The translations under genes were made by a program, and so were the position numbers. DNA of 64,000 nucleotides. It comes from Streptomyces sp. ISL-98. GTDB lineage: Bacteria; Actinomycetota; Actinomycetes; Streptomycetales; Streptomycetaceae. The stretch is from contig NZ_JAGGPB010000021.1 in NCBI RefSeq assembly GCF_018614055.1, forward strand, positions 38,041 through 102,040, given 5' to 3'. Below are positions 34,634 through 43,699 of this stretch, piece by piece; the first letter of the stretch is position 1, and the number at the start of each line of letters is the position of its first letter. The notes under the pieces were generated by a model. That model did not search any database, was not told where the DNA came from, and saw only the letters and a list, made by a program, of their open reading frames with translations.

Positions 34634-36442
34634 GTGGCCCGACGTGCGGCGGATCGGCTGCTGCTCGCGGCAGCCCGGCGGGGTGGCGCACCGGTCGGCG
34701 TCCTGGCTGCCACAGCGTTGCTGCTGGCCGGCGTGTATCTGGCACTGCCCACGGTCATGGGGCGTGCCCTCGACGCCATGCTCGACGGTCGCGACGCGAC
34801 ACTCTGGCTCTCCATGTCCGCGGTGTCGATCGTGATCCTGGTGGTGTGTGACGCGGCGGACGACTTCGTCGGAGCGGTGGCCAATGCCCGGGCGATCGTG
34901 TGGTTGCGCCGGACGCTGCTGCGGCACATGCTCGCGCTGGGCACCCGGGCCACCCGGCGATTCGGTGCGGGGGACCTGGTGAGCCGCCTGGTGAGCAACA
35001 CGGCCCGTACGGGAAGCGCCCCGTCTAGCCTGGTCTGGGGCATCACCGATCTCGTCCCCCCGATCGGCGGCGTCGTCGCGCTGGCGCTCATCGACCCCTG
35101 GCTCTGCGTGACCTTCCTCGCCGGGCTGCCCCTGGTCGTCCTCCTCGTACGCGCCTTCGTACGCGACGTGTCGGACTTCAACGAGCAGTACTTCGCGACA
35201 CAGGGCCGGATCGCCGCACGCCTTGGTGACGCCCTCGCCGGAATCCGCACGATCGCTGTGGCGGGGACGGCCGAACGCGAGATCGGAAGGGTGCTCGCGC
35301 CGCTGCCGGAGCTGCGCCGCAACGGCCTGGGGATGTGGCGCGCGTTCGCCCGGGTCACGGCACGCAACGCCCTCGTCGTACCCCTGCTGCAGATCGCCGT
35401 GCTGGCGGTGGCCGGACTGGAACTCTCCCGGGGACGGATCACCCCGGGTGAGGTGCTCGCCGCGAGCGAGTACGTGCTGCTGGCCATGGGCGTCGACTCC
35501 ATCGTGTCGTCCGTGAGCAAGCTGACCTTCGCCCGCGCGACGGCCGCCCGGGTCGCGGAGGTCATCGACGAACCGGCCATGCGGTACGGCGCGGAGCGGC
35601 TCCCCGTCGAAGGAAGCAGCAACGTCGACACAGGCAACGGGCGGCTGGAATTCCGGCGGGTGACCGTACGCACGCCGGGCGGTGCCGTCGTGCTCGACGA
35701 CCTCCGACTTGCTGTGCGGGGCGGGGCTCTGGTCGCGGTCGTGGGGCGGTCGGGGTCCGGCAAGTCGCTGCTGGCCGCGCTGGCCGGGCGTCTCGTCGAC
35801 CCCGACGAGGGCGAAGTGCTGCTGGACGGCGTGCCGCTGCGCCGCCTGGACCGCGACGAGCTGCGGAGGGCGGTGGCGTACGGCTTCGAACGCCCGGTGC
35901 TGCTCGGCGACACCATTGCCGACGCGATCGGGTTCGGGCCACGAACGCCCTCCGCCGACGAGCTGGTCGCACAGGCGACCGCGGCCAGGGCCGACGTGTT
36001 CATCCGGCACCTGCCGGCCGGTTACGGCACCCCGCTCGCCGAGGCCCCGATGTCGGGCGGTGAGGCGCAACGCATCGGGCTTGCACGCGCGTTCGTCCAG
36101 GCCGGGCGGGTCCTCGTACTCGACGATGTCGCCGCCAGCCTCGACACCGTGACCGAGCACCACATCAGCCAGGCGCTGACCGGCGCGCTGGCCGACCGTA
36201 CCCGGATCGTCGTGACGCACCGGGCGTCCACCGCCGCCAGGGCGGAGTACGTCGTCTGGCTCGACGGGGGGCGGGTGCGCGCGGAGGGGACGCACGGCGA
36301 ACTGTGGGCCGACCCCGAATACCGGGCTGTATTCCAGCCGGTACAGCCCGTCCACCAGCCGATACGGCCGGTCCAGGCGGTAGAGCCCGTCCAGCCCGAC
36401 GAGCCCGTCCCGCCGGTCGCACACACAGGAAGTGCCCCGTGA
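34634..36442 (+). CDS. ABC half-transporter 1 of the lanthipeptide locus (RamA-like)
   Basis: 602 residues from GTG 34634 (ACGGGAG 6 nt upstream). Membrane domain with about six segments (25-300), nucleotide-binding domain from about 340: Walker A GRSGSGKS, signature MSGGEAQR, Walker B RVLVLDDVAAS with Asp498 in place of the catalytic Glu, H-loop in VTHRAS. The Asp substitution predicts one weak ATP site, so it should work as a heterodimer with the next gene product. The C-terminal tail is a Pro/Val/Gln repeat (VQPVHQPIRPVQAVEPVQP). RamA/RamB-like exporters in ram clusters are thought to export the peptide. Confidence 0.9.
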   Translation: MARRAADRLLLAAARRGGAPVGVLAATALLLAGVYLALPTVMGRALDAMLDGRDATLWLSMSAVSIVILVVCDAADDFVGAVANARAIVWLRRTLLRHMLALGTRATRRFGAGDLVSRLVSNTARTGSAPSSLVWGITDLVPPIGGVVALALIDPWLCVTFLAGLPLVVLLVRAFVRDVSDFNEQYFATQGRIAARLGDALAGIRTIAVAGTAEREIGRVLAPLPELRRNGLGMWRAFARVTARNALVVPLLQIAVLAVAGLELSRGRITPGEVLAASEYVLLAMGVDSIVSSVSKLTFARATAARVAEVIDEPAMRYGAERLPVEGSSNVDTGNGRLEFRRVTVRTPGGAVVLDDLRLAVRGGALVAVVGRSGSGKSLLAALAGRLVDPDEGEVLLDGVPLRRLDRDELRRAVAYGFERPVLLGDTIADAIGFGPRTPSADELVAQATAARADVFIRHLPAGYGTPLAEAPMSGGEAQRIGLARAFVQAGRVLVLDDVAASLDTVTEHHISQALTGALADRTRIVVTHRASTAARAEYVVWLDGGRVRAEGTHGELWADPEYRAVFQPVQPVHQPIRPVQAVEPVQPDEPVPPVAHTGSAP

Positions 36443-38271
36443 ACCGGGCAGCCGGCGGCCTCCTGCGCTCGACGCTGCACCGGCGGCGCCGCGAGTTCCT
36501 TCGGCTCTCTGGCTGGTCGTTCGTGAAGGCGGTACCGGCCTTCCTGTCCGGCTGGGTCATTGCCCGTGCCGTCGACGACGGCTTCCTGGCCGGCCGGGCG
36601 GGCGAGGGACTGGCCTGGCTCGGGCTGCTGGCGGGCGCCGTCCTGATCGGGGCGTGGGGCACACGGCACGCCGCGCTGGGGCTCGCCGCGGTCGTCGAGC
36701 CGTTCCGCGACGAGCTGGTCACCCTGGTCACGACCGGCACCCTGCGCCACTCGGCCCGGCAGGGTGAACCCGCCGACACCGCCGCCGTGGCACGCCTCAC
36801 CGAGCACGTGGAGATCGCTCGGGAGGCGTACGGGGCGGTGGTCATGTTCGTACAGACCTTCGTCATCACGGTGGTGAGCGTGGCGCTGGGCCTGGCCTCC
36901 CTGGACCCCGCCCTGCTGCTCCTGGTCCTGCCGCCGCTGCTGACCGGCCTCGCCATCTTCCTCGCGGCGCTCCGCTCCATGGCCGCCCGGCAGCGGGCCC
37001 TCGTCCTGGCGGACGAGGGCCTGGCGGAGGCCGTGAGCGGAGCAGTGGGAGGGTTGCGGGACGTGGTCGCCTGCGGCGCCGAGGAACGCGTCCGGGCGCA
37101 GGCAGAGGACCGTATCGACGCCTCGGCACAGGCCGCCCGGGCCCTTGCCCGGCTCACGGCGCTCCGGACCGCGGCCCTGGGAATCAGCGGCTGGATGCCC
37201 ATCCTGCTCATCCTGGCCGGTACGCCCTGGCTGCTACGGGGCGGCGTGACGGCGGGAGCGGTCCTGGGGGCGGTGGCGTACGTGTCGCAGGGCCTGCAAC
37301 CGGCACTGCAGGACTTCGTCCGGGGAGTCGGCGGCAGCGGCCTGTGGCTGGCGGTATCCCTCGGCCGTATCGCGGAGGCGGCGCACATTTCGCCGGAGGC
37401 GGCGGCTGCGGAGGCGGAACGGCCCGGCCCGCGCCCGTCGACGGGACCGCGCCCCTCGACCGCGCCGGTGGCGGCATCGCCGCGCGGGCCCGGCGTGGAA
37501 CTGCGTGGCGTCACCTTCGGCTACGCCGGATCTGCGGAGCCGGTGATCCAGAACCTCGACCTCTCGCTCTGCCCGGGGCATCACCTGGCCGTCGTAGGAC
37601 CGAGCGGCGCGGGGAAGTCCACCCTGGCCGCGCTGGTCGCCGGGCTCCTCGAACCGCAAGCCGGGCAGGTACGCATCGGCGGTACGCCCGTCCGCGCGCC
37701 CGTCCGTACGCCGGGTACATGCGGCGCCGAGGCCCTGGCACGGCGGCGCGTGCTGATCCCTCAGGAGGCGTACGTTTTCGGCGGCACGCTCTGGGAGAAC
37801 CTCACCTACCTGGAGCCCGGCGCCGAGCGGTCGGAGACGGACGCAGCGGTCCGCGCGGTGGGTGCGGGGCCGCTCGTGGAGCGCCTGGGCGGTTACGACG
37901 CGCCACTCGAACCGCAGGAACTCTCGGCCGGTGAACGCCAGTTGGTCGCGCTCGTCCGCGCGTTCCTGCCGCCCTCGCAGCTGATTCTGCTGGACGAGGC
38001 CACATGCCACCTCGACCCGGCCGCCGAAGCGGTCGCAGAGCAGGCCTTCGCCCGCCGCCCGGGCACATTGATCGTGTTCGCACACCGGATCAGCTCGGCA
38101 CTGCGGGCAGACCTGATTCTGCTGCTGGACGGTACGCGGGCCCGGCTGGGCACGCATGAGGAGCTGATGGCCGACTCGGCGCTCTACCGCGATCTGGTGG
38201 GCCACTGGGAGTCGGCCGCGTCACCGGTATCGCCGTACCGTCCCGTCGCGCGTACGACGCGTACGGGATGA
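36439..38271 (+). CDS. ABC half-transporter 2 of the lanthipeptide locus (RamB-like)
   Basis: 610 residues from GTG 36439, overlapping the stop of the first half (GTGA). Membrane domain to about 310 then a Pro/Ser/Thr-rich linker (RPGPRPSTGPRPSTAPVAAS). NBD: Walker A GPSGAGKS, signature LSAGERQ, Walker B LILLDEATCHLD with the normal catalytic Glu, H-loop in FAHRISSAL. Canonical catalytic site, unlike its partner. No peptidase C39 domain, so leader removal must come from a protease elsewhere. Confidence 0.92.
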   Translation: MNRAAGGLLRSTLHRRRREFLRLSGWSFVKAVPAFLSGWVIARAVDDGFLAGRAGEGLAWLGLLAGAVLIGAWGTRHAALGLAAVVEPFRDELVTLVTTGTLRHSARQGEPADTAAVARLTEHVEIAREAYGAVVMFVQTFVITVVSVALGLASLDPALLLLVLPPLLTGLAIFLAALRSMAARQRALVLADEGLAEAVSGAVGGLRDVVACGAEERVRAQAEDRIDASAQAARALARLTALRTAALGISGWMPILLILAGTPWLLRGGVTAGAVLGAVAYVSQGLQPALQDFVRGVGGSGLWLAVSLGRIAEAAHISPEAAAAEAERPGPRPSTGPRPSTAPVAASPRGPGVELRGVTFGYAGSAEPVIQNLDLSLCPGHHLAVVGPSGAGKSTLAALVAGLLEPQAGQVRIGGTPVRAPVRTPGTCGAEALARRRVLIPQEAYVFGGTLWENLTYLEPGAERSETDAAVRAVGAGPLVERLGGYDAPLEPQELSAGERQLVALVRAFLPPSQLILLDEATCHLDPAAEAVAEQAFARRPGTLIVFAHRISSALRADLILLLDGTRARLGTHEELMADSALYRDLVGHWESAASPVSPYRPVARTTRTG

Positions 38272-38300
38272 CCAATCCGCCGTACAACTCACAACTCCAG

Positions 38301-38924
38301 CTACAACCAACCCGACTCACGGACGATCCGGATCGTGTCGACCCGGTTACGTGCACCCACCTTGTTCGCGACCGTCGACAGGTGGTTTCGTACCGTGCCC
38401 ACCGAAAGCGCCAGCCGGTCGGCGATCTCCCGCGTCGGCGTGCCCTCCGCAGCCATCCGCAGCACTTCCAGCTCCCGCGGGGTCAGCGGGCTCTCCACCG
38501 CGTTGATCGCCCGCAGCGCGAGCTCAGGGTCGATGAACCGCTGTCCCCCCGCGACCGTGCGGATGCCCTCGACCAGCCGGTCCGCAGAGGTGTTCTTCCC
38601 GACGAGGCCGGGAGCCCTCTGGGCCAGCGCCCGCATGAGGCATTCCGGCGTCGGCGAGCCGGTGACCAGCAGCGTCCGGCACTCGGGGAGTTGTGCGGAC
38701 AGCTCGCCCCCCAGGGCAAGTTCCTCACGCTCCCGGGAGTCGACGTCGATCACTGCGACATTGGGGCGGTACGTCGCGGCGTGGGCGAGGACCGAGCCGT
38801 TCCGTCCGGCTTCCACGGCGACGTCGATGTCCGTCTCGCGGTCGAGGAGGGCGGCGAGCGCTCCCCGCATGAGGGTGGTGTCCTCGACGAGCAGCACCCT
38901 GATCAGCGTGCTCAACTGACTCAA
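38301..38924 (-). CDS. RamR/DesR-like response regulator
   Basis: 207 residues from TTG 38924 (TTG 38915 would give 204). Receiver with VEDTT acidic residues, probable phospho-acceptor Asp in NVAVIDVDSRE (about residue 60) but without the usual MPxxDG after it, LVTGS, and Lys in LVGKNT. LuxR-type HTH: SPLTPRELEVLRMAAEGTPTREIADRLALSVGTVRNHLSTVANKVGARN. No cognate kinase is nearby, so it is an orphan like RamR, the activator of ram genes. Its start overlaps the oxidase stop. Convergent with the exporter genes (29 bp apart). It resembles the response regulator at 19239. Confidence 0.88.
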   Translation of the reverse strand: MSQLSTLIRVLLVEDTTLMRGALAALLDRETDIDVAVEAGRNGSVLAHAATYRPNVAVIDVDSREREELALGGELSAQLPECRTLLVTGSPTPECLMRALAQRAPGLVGKNTSADRLVEGIRTVAGGQRFIDPELALRAINAVESPLTPRELEVLRMAAEGTPTREIADRLALSVGTVRNHLSTVANKVGARNRVDTIRIVRESGWL

Positions 38925-40315
38925 CCGGCCGGCTCGATGTTCTGGTTCGCGTGGAAGAGGTTGTCCGGGTCGTACGTCGCCTTGATCTGCGCGAGCCTGC
39001 CGTAGTGGTCACGGTAGGTCGACCTGACGCGATCCTGGCCCTCGCCCGCGCCGATGAAGTTCACGTACGAGCCGCCCATGGAGTGCGGCTGCAGAGCCTG
39101 GTGGTAGTCGACGGCCCACTGCTTGACGATCTCTGCCTTTGCCGGATCCGGGTCGACGCCGCCGACGATGCCGGACCAGATCGCGTCCCGGTAGCTCCAC
39201 GCGGTGTCGTCCTTGTCGACGCGCCCGGCGGCGGCGTCGACCGGGTAGAGGTGCACCGTCGAGAGGTCGGTCGGCACGTTCTCGCCGAACCTGGCGTGTA
39301 CGTCGAGGGATTCGTCCGTAATGCGGTCGAAGAAGTGCCCGCGCCAGTACCACTGCAGGCCGGCGGGAATCAGCTCGTCGAACAGGCTCTGCACCCCGGG
39401 GTAGGGCATCGGTGTCGTGAAGTGGAAGGCGGGCGGGCCCGCGTCGTTGACGGCGGCGAGTGCGTCGTCGAGGCCGGCCAGGTCCCCTGTCCAGCACCAC
39501 ACCACGCCGCACATCTTCTGGTTGTGAATCTCCTCGGGGAACGGCGGACCGGCCGGCACGGTGAGCAGGTTGTAGAAGCCGTTCAGGTCGTCGGGGGCCT
39601 GCGGCAGGAATTCGCGGTACCAGCGCAGTACGTCCGGCGTACGGTCGACCGGCCACACGGTGATCCCGAACCCCACGGTGTGCACCGGGTGCAGCTGCAA
39701 GGTGAACGACGTGACAATGCCGAAGTTCCCGCCGCCGCCGCGCAGAGCCCAGAACAGGTCCGGGTACTCCTTCGCGCTCGCGGTGACGAAGCTGCCGTCG
39801 GCGAGCACGACGTCCGCGGCCAGCAGATTGTCCACCGTCAGGCCGTACTTGCGCGTGAGATGCCCGTGGCCGCCGCCGAGGGTCAGGCCCCCGACGCCGG
39901 TCGTCGACATGATTCCGGCGGGTGTGGCCAGGCCGAAGGCGTGGGAGGCGTGGTCGAGGTCGCCGAGCTGACTGCCGCCGCCGACTAGGGCTGTCCTGGT
40001 CTCGGGGTCCACGTGCACCCAACGCATGGGCGACAGGTCGATGGTGACGGCGCCGTCCACTTCGCACAGGCCGGGGCCGCTGTGTCCGCCGCCCCGTACG
40101 GCGAGTTCGAGGCCCTGGTCGCGTATGAAATCGACGGAGGCCATGACGTCGCCCGCGTCCGTGCACCGCATGATGGCGGCCGGGTACCTGTCGATCATCG
40201 CGTTGTAGATCTTGCGAGCCTGGTGGTAGTCCGGGTGCTGCGGGCCGATGACCGGGCCGCGGACCGCGGCCTCCATCGCTTCCAGAGTCGTCGCTTCCAG
40301 AGTCGCGCCGTCCAT
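38921..40315 (-). CDS. FAD-linked oxidase (berberine-bridge-enzyme type)
   Basis: 464 residues from ATG 40315 (AAGGAG upstream). FAD-binding PCMH fold: VDFIRDQGLELAVRGGGHSGPGLCEVDGAVTIDLSPMRWVHV, where the His in GGHS is the usual covalent FAD site. The second covalent residue would be a Cys in a later CxxV-type motif, but the sequence TTGVGGLTLGGGHGHLTRKYGLTVDNL has none, so monocovalent FAD is likely. BBE signature YVNFIG and C-terminal YDPDNLFHANQNI. No signal peptide. The opening repeats ATLEATTLEAM. Coupled to the response regulator. Possibly tailors a small molecule; link to the lanthipeptide is only positional. Confidence 0.88.
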   Translation of the reverse strand: MDGATLEATTLEAMEAAVRGPVIGPQHPDYHQARKIYNAMIDRYPAAIMRCTDAGDVMASVDFIRDQGLELAVRGGGHSGPGLCEVDGAVTIDLSPMRWVHVDPETRTALVGGGSQLGDLDHASHAFGLATPAGIMSTTGVGGLTLGGGHGHLTRKYGLTVDNLLAADVVLADGSFVTASAKEYPDLFWALRGGGGNFGIVTSFTLQLHPVHTVGFGITVWPVDRTPDVLRWYREFLPQAPDDLNGFYNLLTVPAGPPFPEEIHNQKMCGVVWCWTGDLAGLDDALAAVNDAGPPAFHFTTPMPYPGVQSLFDELIPAGLQWYWRGHFFDRITDESLDVHARFGENVPTDLSTVHLYPVDAAAGRVDKDDTAWSYRDAIWSGIVGGVDPDPAKAEIVKQWAVDYHQALQPHSMGGSYVNFIGAGEGQDRVRSTYRDHYGRLAQIKATYDPDNLFHANQNIEPAG

Positions 40316-40548
40316 GGCCTGCTCCTTAAACCGAGACGCGGACCGCTTCCCACCCGGCCTCTCCCCCGTGGGGCTGCCGGTGAGCGGCTGTGCACCGGCG
40401 GCCCGGCACCCCCGTCTGCGGCAGGCGAATCGGACGCCCGACACCACGACGGCTGACATTTCCAGGATCCTGCCGGTGGGAGGGGCTCGCAATTCCGCCG
40501 GATTTCGCCTGAGGTGCCGGGTCCCGGGCAAAGGCTCACGATGAATTC

Positions 40549-41685
40549 ATGGAAAGCCGCCCCTCCAGCGACCCCTTCGGCGACATCAGCCCGCCGAGCC
40601 GCATCGCGGAGCCCACCGAGGGCATCAGCCCCGAGGAGCTCGCCCTGGCGACCCGCAACCACGGACTGCCGCTGGAAGCCCTGCGCTACGACCTGACCCC
40701 GCCCGGACTGCATTACGTACTGGTCCACTACGACATCCCCGCCGCCCGCGCCGACGACTGGCGCCTCACCGTGGGCGGCCGCGTCCGCAGCCCGCTGACG
40801 CTGGACATGGAGACGCTGCGGTCGTTCCCGGCGGTCACCCACCGCGTGACGATCGAGTGCGCGGGCAACGGCCGGGCCCGGCTCACGCCCCGGCCCGTGA
40901 GCCAGCCCTGGCTCGTCGAGGCAGTCGGAACGGCCGAGTGGACCGGCGTACCCCTGCGTCTCCTCCTCGCCGAGGCCGGAGTCGAGTCCGACGCCGTCGA
41001 GGCCGTCTTCACCGGCGCCGACCACGGCGTCGAGCGCGGCGTGGAGCAGGACTACCGGCGGAGCCTGCCGCTGGAGGTGGCCACCGGCGGCGATCCGCGT
41101 CCCGAGGTGCTGGTGGCGTACGGCATGAACGGCCGGCCCCTGCCGCCGCAGCACGGGCATCCGCTGCGGCTGGTGGTCCCCGGCTGGTACGGCATGGCGC
41201 ACGTGAAGTGGCTTCGCGACATCACGCTCACGGACGCGCCGTTCACCGGCTTCCAGATGACGGTGGCGTACCGCTTCCGGCAGGAGGCCGACGAGCCGGG
41301 CGAGCCGGTGACACGCATCGCGCCGCGGGCCCTGATCGCACCGCCCGGGTTCCCGGAATTCATGTCCAGAACCCGTGTCGTACGTCCTGGTCAGGTGGTT
41401 CTTGAGGGCCGGGCCTGGTCCGGGTACGCCCCGGTCACGCGGGTCGAGGTGAGTACGGACGACGGCCACTCCTGGAGCGAAGCCACGCTCGCCCCGCAGG
41501 ACGGCCACGCCTGGGCCTGGCGAGGGTGGCACGCACCGTGGACGGCCACCCCGGGCAGTCACGTCCTCAGCGCCCGCGCCACGGACGCGGACGGCAACAC
41601 ACAGCCGCTCGAACAGCCCTGGAACCGGGGCGGCTTCGCCAACAACCTGGTGCAGCGGATGCCGGTGCTGTGCGTCGCCGAATAG
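40549..41685 (+). CDS. Sulfite-oxidase-like molybdopterin enzyme
   Basis: 378 residues. Moco-binding domain with the Cys ligand in VTIECAGNGR, HGVERG, LVAYGMNGRPLPPQHGHPLRLVVPGWYGMAHVKWLRDI, then the Mo-co dimerisation domain (TRVEVSTDDGHSWSEATL, WAWRGWHAPW, NTQPLEQPWNRGGFANN). No heme domain and no Tat signal, so a cytoplasmic SuOx-type enzyme. Electron acceptor unknown. Divergent from the FAD oxidase over a 233-bp gap in which I saw no clear operator. Confidence 0.9.
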   Translation: MESRPSSDPFGDISPPSRIAEPTEGISPEELALATRNHGLPLEALRYDLTPPGLHYVLVHYDIPAARADDWRLTVGGRVRSPLTLDMETLRSFPAVTHRVTIECAGNGRARLTPRPVSQPWLVEAVGTAEWTGVPLRLLLAEAGVESDAVEAVFTGADHGVERGVEQDYRRSLPLEVATGGDPRPEVLVAYGMNGRPLPPQHGHPLRLVVPGWYGMAHVKWLRDITLTDAPFTGFQMTVAYRFRQEADEPGEPVTRIAPRALIAPPGFPEFMSRTRVVRPGQVVLEGRAWSGYAPVTRVEVSTDDGHSWSEATLAPQDGHAWAWRGWHAPWTATPGSHVLSARATDADGNTQPLEQPWNRGGFANNLVQRMPVLCVAE

Positions 41686-41708
41686 CGTCGTTCACATCGT
41701 CGCTCACG

Positions 41709-43169
41709 TCATGACGGCGACCGCCCACCAGCGGACGAGACATCCCGCAGCGTCCCGATCAGCGCGTCCAGCGCGGCCGAGTACCCGTGCTCGGGCGGTG
41801 TCCCGTAGCCGACGGCTATTCCGCCGGGACGCGCCGGGTCCGGCGTGTGCCAGACCGTGGCCAGGGGGATCAACCGCAGGCCCCGGGCCGCCGCGCGGGC
41901 GCACACCTCGTCCTCCGTCGGGCCGCCGAGGGGGAGTTCGAGCGCCAGCTGTACGCCGGCAGCCGCGCCGTGCACCTTCACCCAGGGCACCTCGTCGGCC
42001 AGCCTGCGCAGCAGCTGGTCGCGGCGGCGCCGGTAGCGCAGGCGCTGGGCGCGTACGTAGCGGTCGTACTCATGGCTGGTGATCAGCTCGGCCAGCACCA
42101 GCTGACCGATCACCTCGGTCTGCATGTCCGCGTAGAACTTGGCGTCGGCGACTGCATCGACCAGCCGTTCCGGCAGCACCATCCAGCCCAGCCGTATCCC
42201 AGGCCCCAGGATCTTCGAGGCCGTCCCGAGGTACGCGACGTGCTCCGGCGCGATGCCCTGCAGGGCGCCCACGGGCTGCCTGCCGTAGCGGAGTTCGCCG
42301 TCGTAGTCGTCCTCGGCGACCAGCCCTCCGCCCGACGCCGCCCACTCGACCAGCGCCCGGCGCCGCTCGGGCGCGAGGACGACGCCGAGTACCGCCTGAT
42401 GCGCCGGGGTCACTACGACCGCCCCCGCTCCGTCCGGTACGTGGCCGGAGGCGCCCAGTTCGTCGACCGGCAGCGGTACGACGCCCGGCCCCGCCCGCCG
42501 CACCACCTCGCGGTGGAACGGTGCGCACGGGTCCTCCATCGCCACCGTCCGGCAGCCGTCGTCGTGCAGGACGCGGGCGAGCAGCCCGAGCCCCTGCATG
42601 AAACCGGTCGTGACGATGATCCTCTCCGGGTCGGCCAGTACGCCCCTGGTCCGGCCCAGATATCCGGCGAGCGCCGTGCGCAGCGCGATGTGGCCGCGCG
42701 GGTCTCCCACGGAGAACGCCTCGACCTCGGTGCGCGGCAGCACGCGGCGGGCGGCGCGCAGCCAGGCGTCGACGGGGAACGAGGAGACGTCCGGGCGCCC
42801 GGGGAGCAGGTTGTGGCGCGCGGGCGGCAGCGCACCGGACGCGCTCCCTCCGGTCCCCCCGGTCGCACCGCGCGTCTCGCCCGCGACGCGCGCCGGGAGC
42901 AGCTCGGAAACCACGGTGCCCGCCCCGCTCCTGGCCGACAGGTGGCCCTCCGCGACGAGTTGCTCGTACGCCGCTGTCACCGTGCCGCGCGCCACGCCCA
43001 GTTCGGCGGCCAGTGTCCGGGTGGCGGGGAGACGGCTGCCCGGGGCGAGCCTGCCGTCCCTGATGGCTGCGCGCAGGGCGCGCTCGATGCCGGCCCGGAG
43101 GCCGCCTTCGGCTTCGGTGTTGAGGTCGAGGTGCAGGTCAACACCGAATGTGGTCCAGTCGAGCGCCAT
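41709..43169 (-). CDS. MocR/PdxR-type regulator (GntR HTH fused to aminotransferase)
   Basis: 486 residues from ATG 43169. N-terminal GntR winged helix (LRAAIRDGRLAPGSRLPATRTLAAELGVARGTVTAAYEQLVAEGHLSARSGAGTVV), Ala/Gly/Thr linker, then a fold-type I aminotransferase-like domain with SFPVDAWLRAARRVL, GDPRGHIALR and the PLP lysine region LGTASKILGPGIRLGWMV. Such proteins sense PLP or amino-acid/PLP adducts. An inverted repeat TGGTCCA/TGGACCA overlaps the start codon (43151-43181), suggesting autoregulation and control of the divergent pair. Confidence 0.92.
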   Translation of the reverse strand: MALDWTTFGVDLHLDLNTEAEGGLRAGIERALRAAIRDGRLAPGSRLPATRTLAAELGVARGTVTAAYEQLVAEGHLSARSGAGTVVSELLPARVAGETRGATGGTGGSASGALPPARHNLLPGRPDVSSFPVDAWLRAARRVLPRTEVEAFSVGDPRGHIALRTALAGYLGRTRGVLADPERIIVTTGFMQGLGLLARVLHDDGCRTVAMEDPCAPFHREVVRRAGPGVVPLPVDELGASGHVPDGAGAVVVTPAHQAVLGVVLAPERRRALVEWAASGGGLVAEDDYDGELRYGRQPVGALQGIAPEHVAYLGTASKILGPGIRLGWMVLPERLVDAVADAKFYADMQTEVIGQLVLAELITSHEYDRYVRAQRLRYRRRRDQLLRRLADEVPWVKVHGAAAGVQLALELPLGGPTEDEVCARAAARGLRLIPLATVWHTPDPARPGGIAVGYGTPPEHGYSAALDALIGTLRDVSSAGGRSPS

Positions 43170-43181
43170 GGAATTGGACCA
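43151..43181. promoter_or_regulatory. Inverted repeat over the mocR start
   Basis: TGGTCCA (43151-43157) and TGGACCA (43175-43181) are reverse complements 17 bp apart and surround the mocR ATG. MocR-type regulators commonly bind paired short repeats in divergent promoters. Confidence 0.5.
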
Positions 43182-43216
43182 TACCGGCCGCCCCACCACT
43201 GCCTAATGTCGACGTC

Positions 43217-43699
43217 ATGACCACAGAGACGACTGCTGGAACGACACGCATCGACCTCCTCAAGCACTCCGGCGCCGCCTACGAGAAGATGCTGGAACTC
43301 GCCCAGACCGTGCACGCCATGGGCGGCCTGGAGTACTCGCTCCAGGAGCTGGTGAAGATCCGCGCCTCGCAGATCAACGGCTGTGCGATGTGCCTCGACA
43401 TGCACACTCTGGACGCGGCTGCGGCGGGCGAGACGCACCAGCGTATGCACGCGCTGAACGCCTGGCGGGAAACGCCGTTCTTCACGGAGCGGGAGCGCGC
43501 GGCGCTGGCGCTCACCGAGGCGGGCACGCTGCTTGCGAACGGCGGGGTGAGCGACGAGGTGTACGCCGAGGCCGCCGCCCACTTCGACGAGAACGAACTC
43601 GCCGCCCTGACGTGGCTGATCGCGATCATCAACACCTTCAACCGGCTGGCGGTGACGACCAGGATGATGCCCGGCTCACACACACCGCAGGCACGGTAA
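43217..43699 (+). CDS. Carboxymuconolactone decarboxylase / AhpD-like protein
   Basis: 160 residues. The AhpD-type motif CAMCLDMH gives Cys56, Cys59 and His63; EYSLQELVKIRASQINGC and FTERERAALALTEAGTLL are typical of the peroxidase-related subgroup. Likely a thiol peroxidase-type antioxidant protein, perhaps mycothiol-linked. The start is only 47 bp from the divergent mocR start, with TAATGT at about 43204-43209, so the mRNA may be leaderless. The stop overlaps the next start (TAATG). Confidence 0.9.
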   Translation: MTTETTAGTTRIDLLKHSGAAYEKMLELAQTVHAMGGLEYSLQELVKIRASQINGCAMCLDMHTLDAAAAGETHQRMHALNAWRETPFFTERERAALALTEAGTLLANGGVSDEVYAEAAAHFDENELAALTWLIAIINTFNRLAVTTRMMPGSHTPQAR

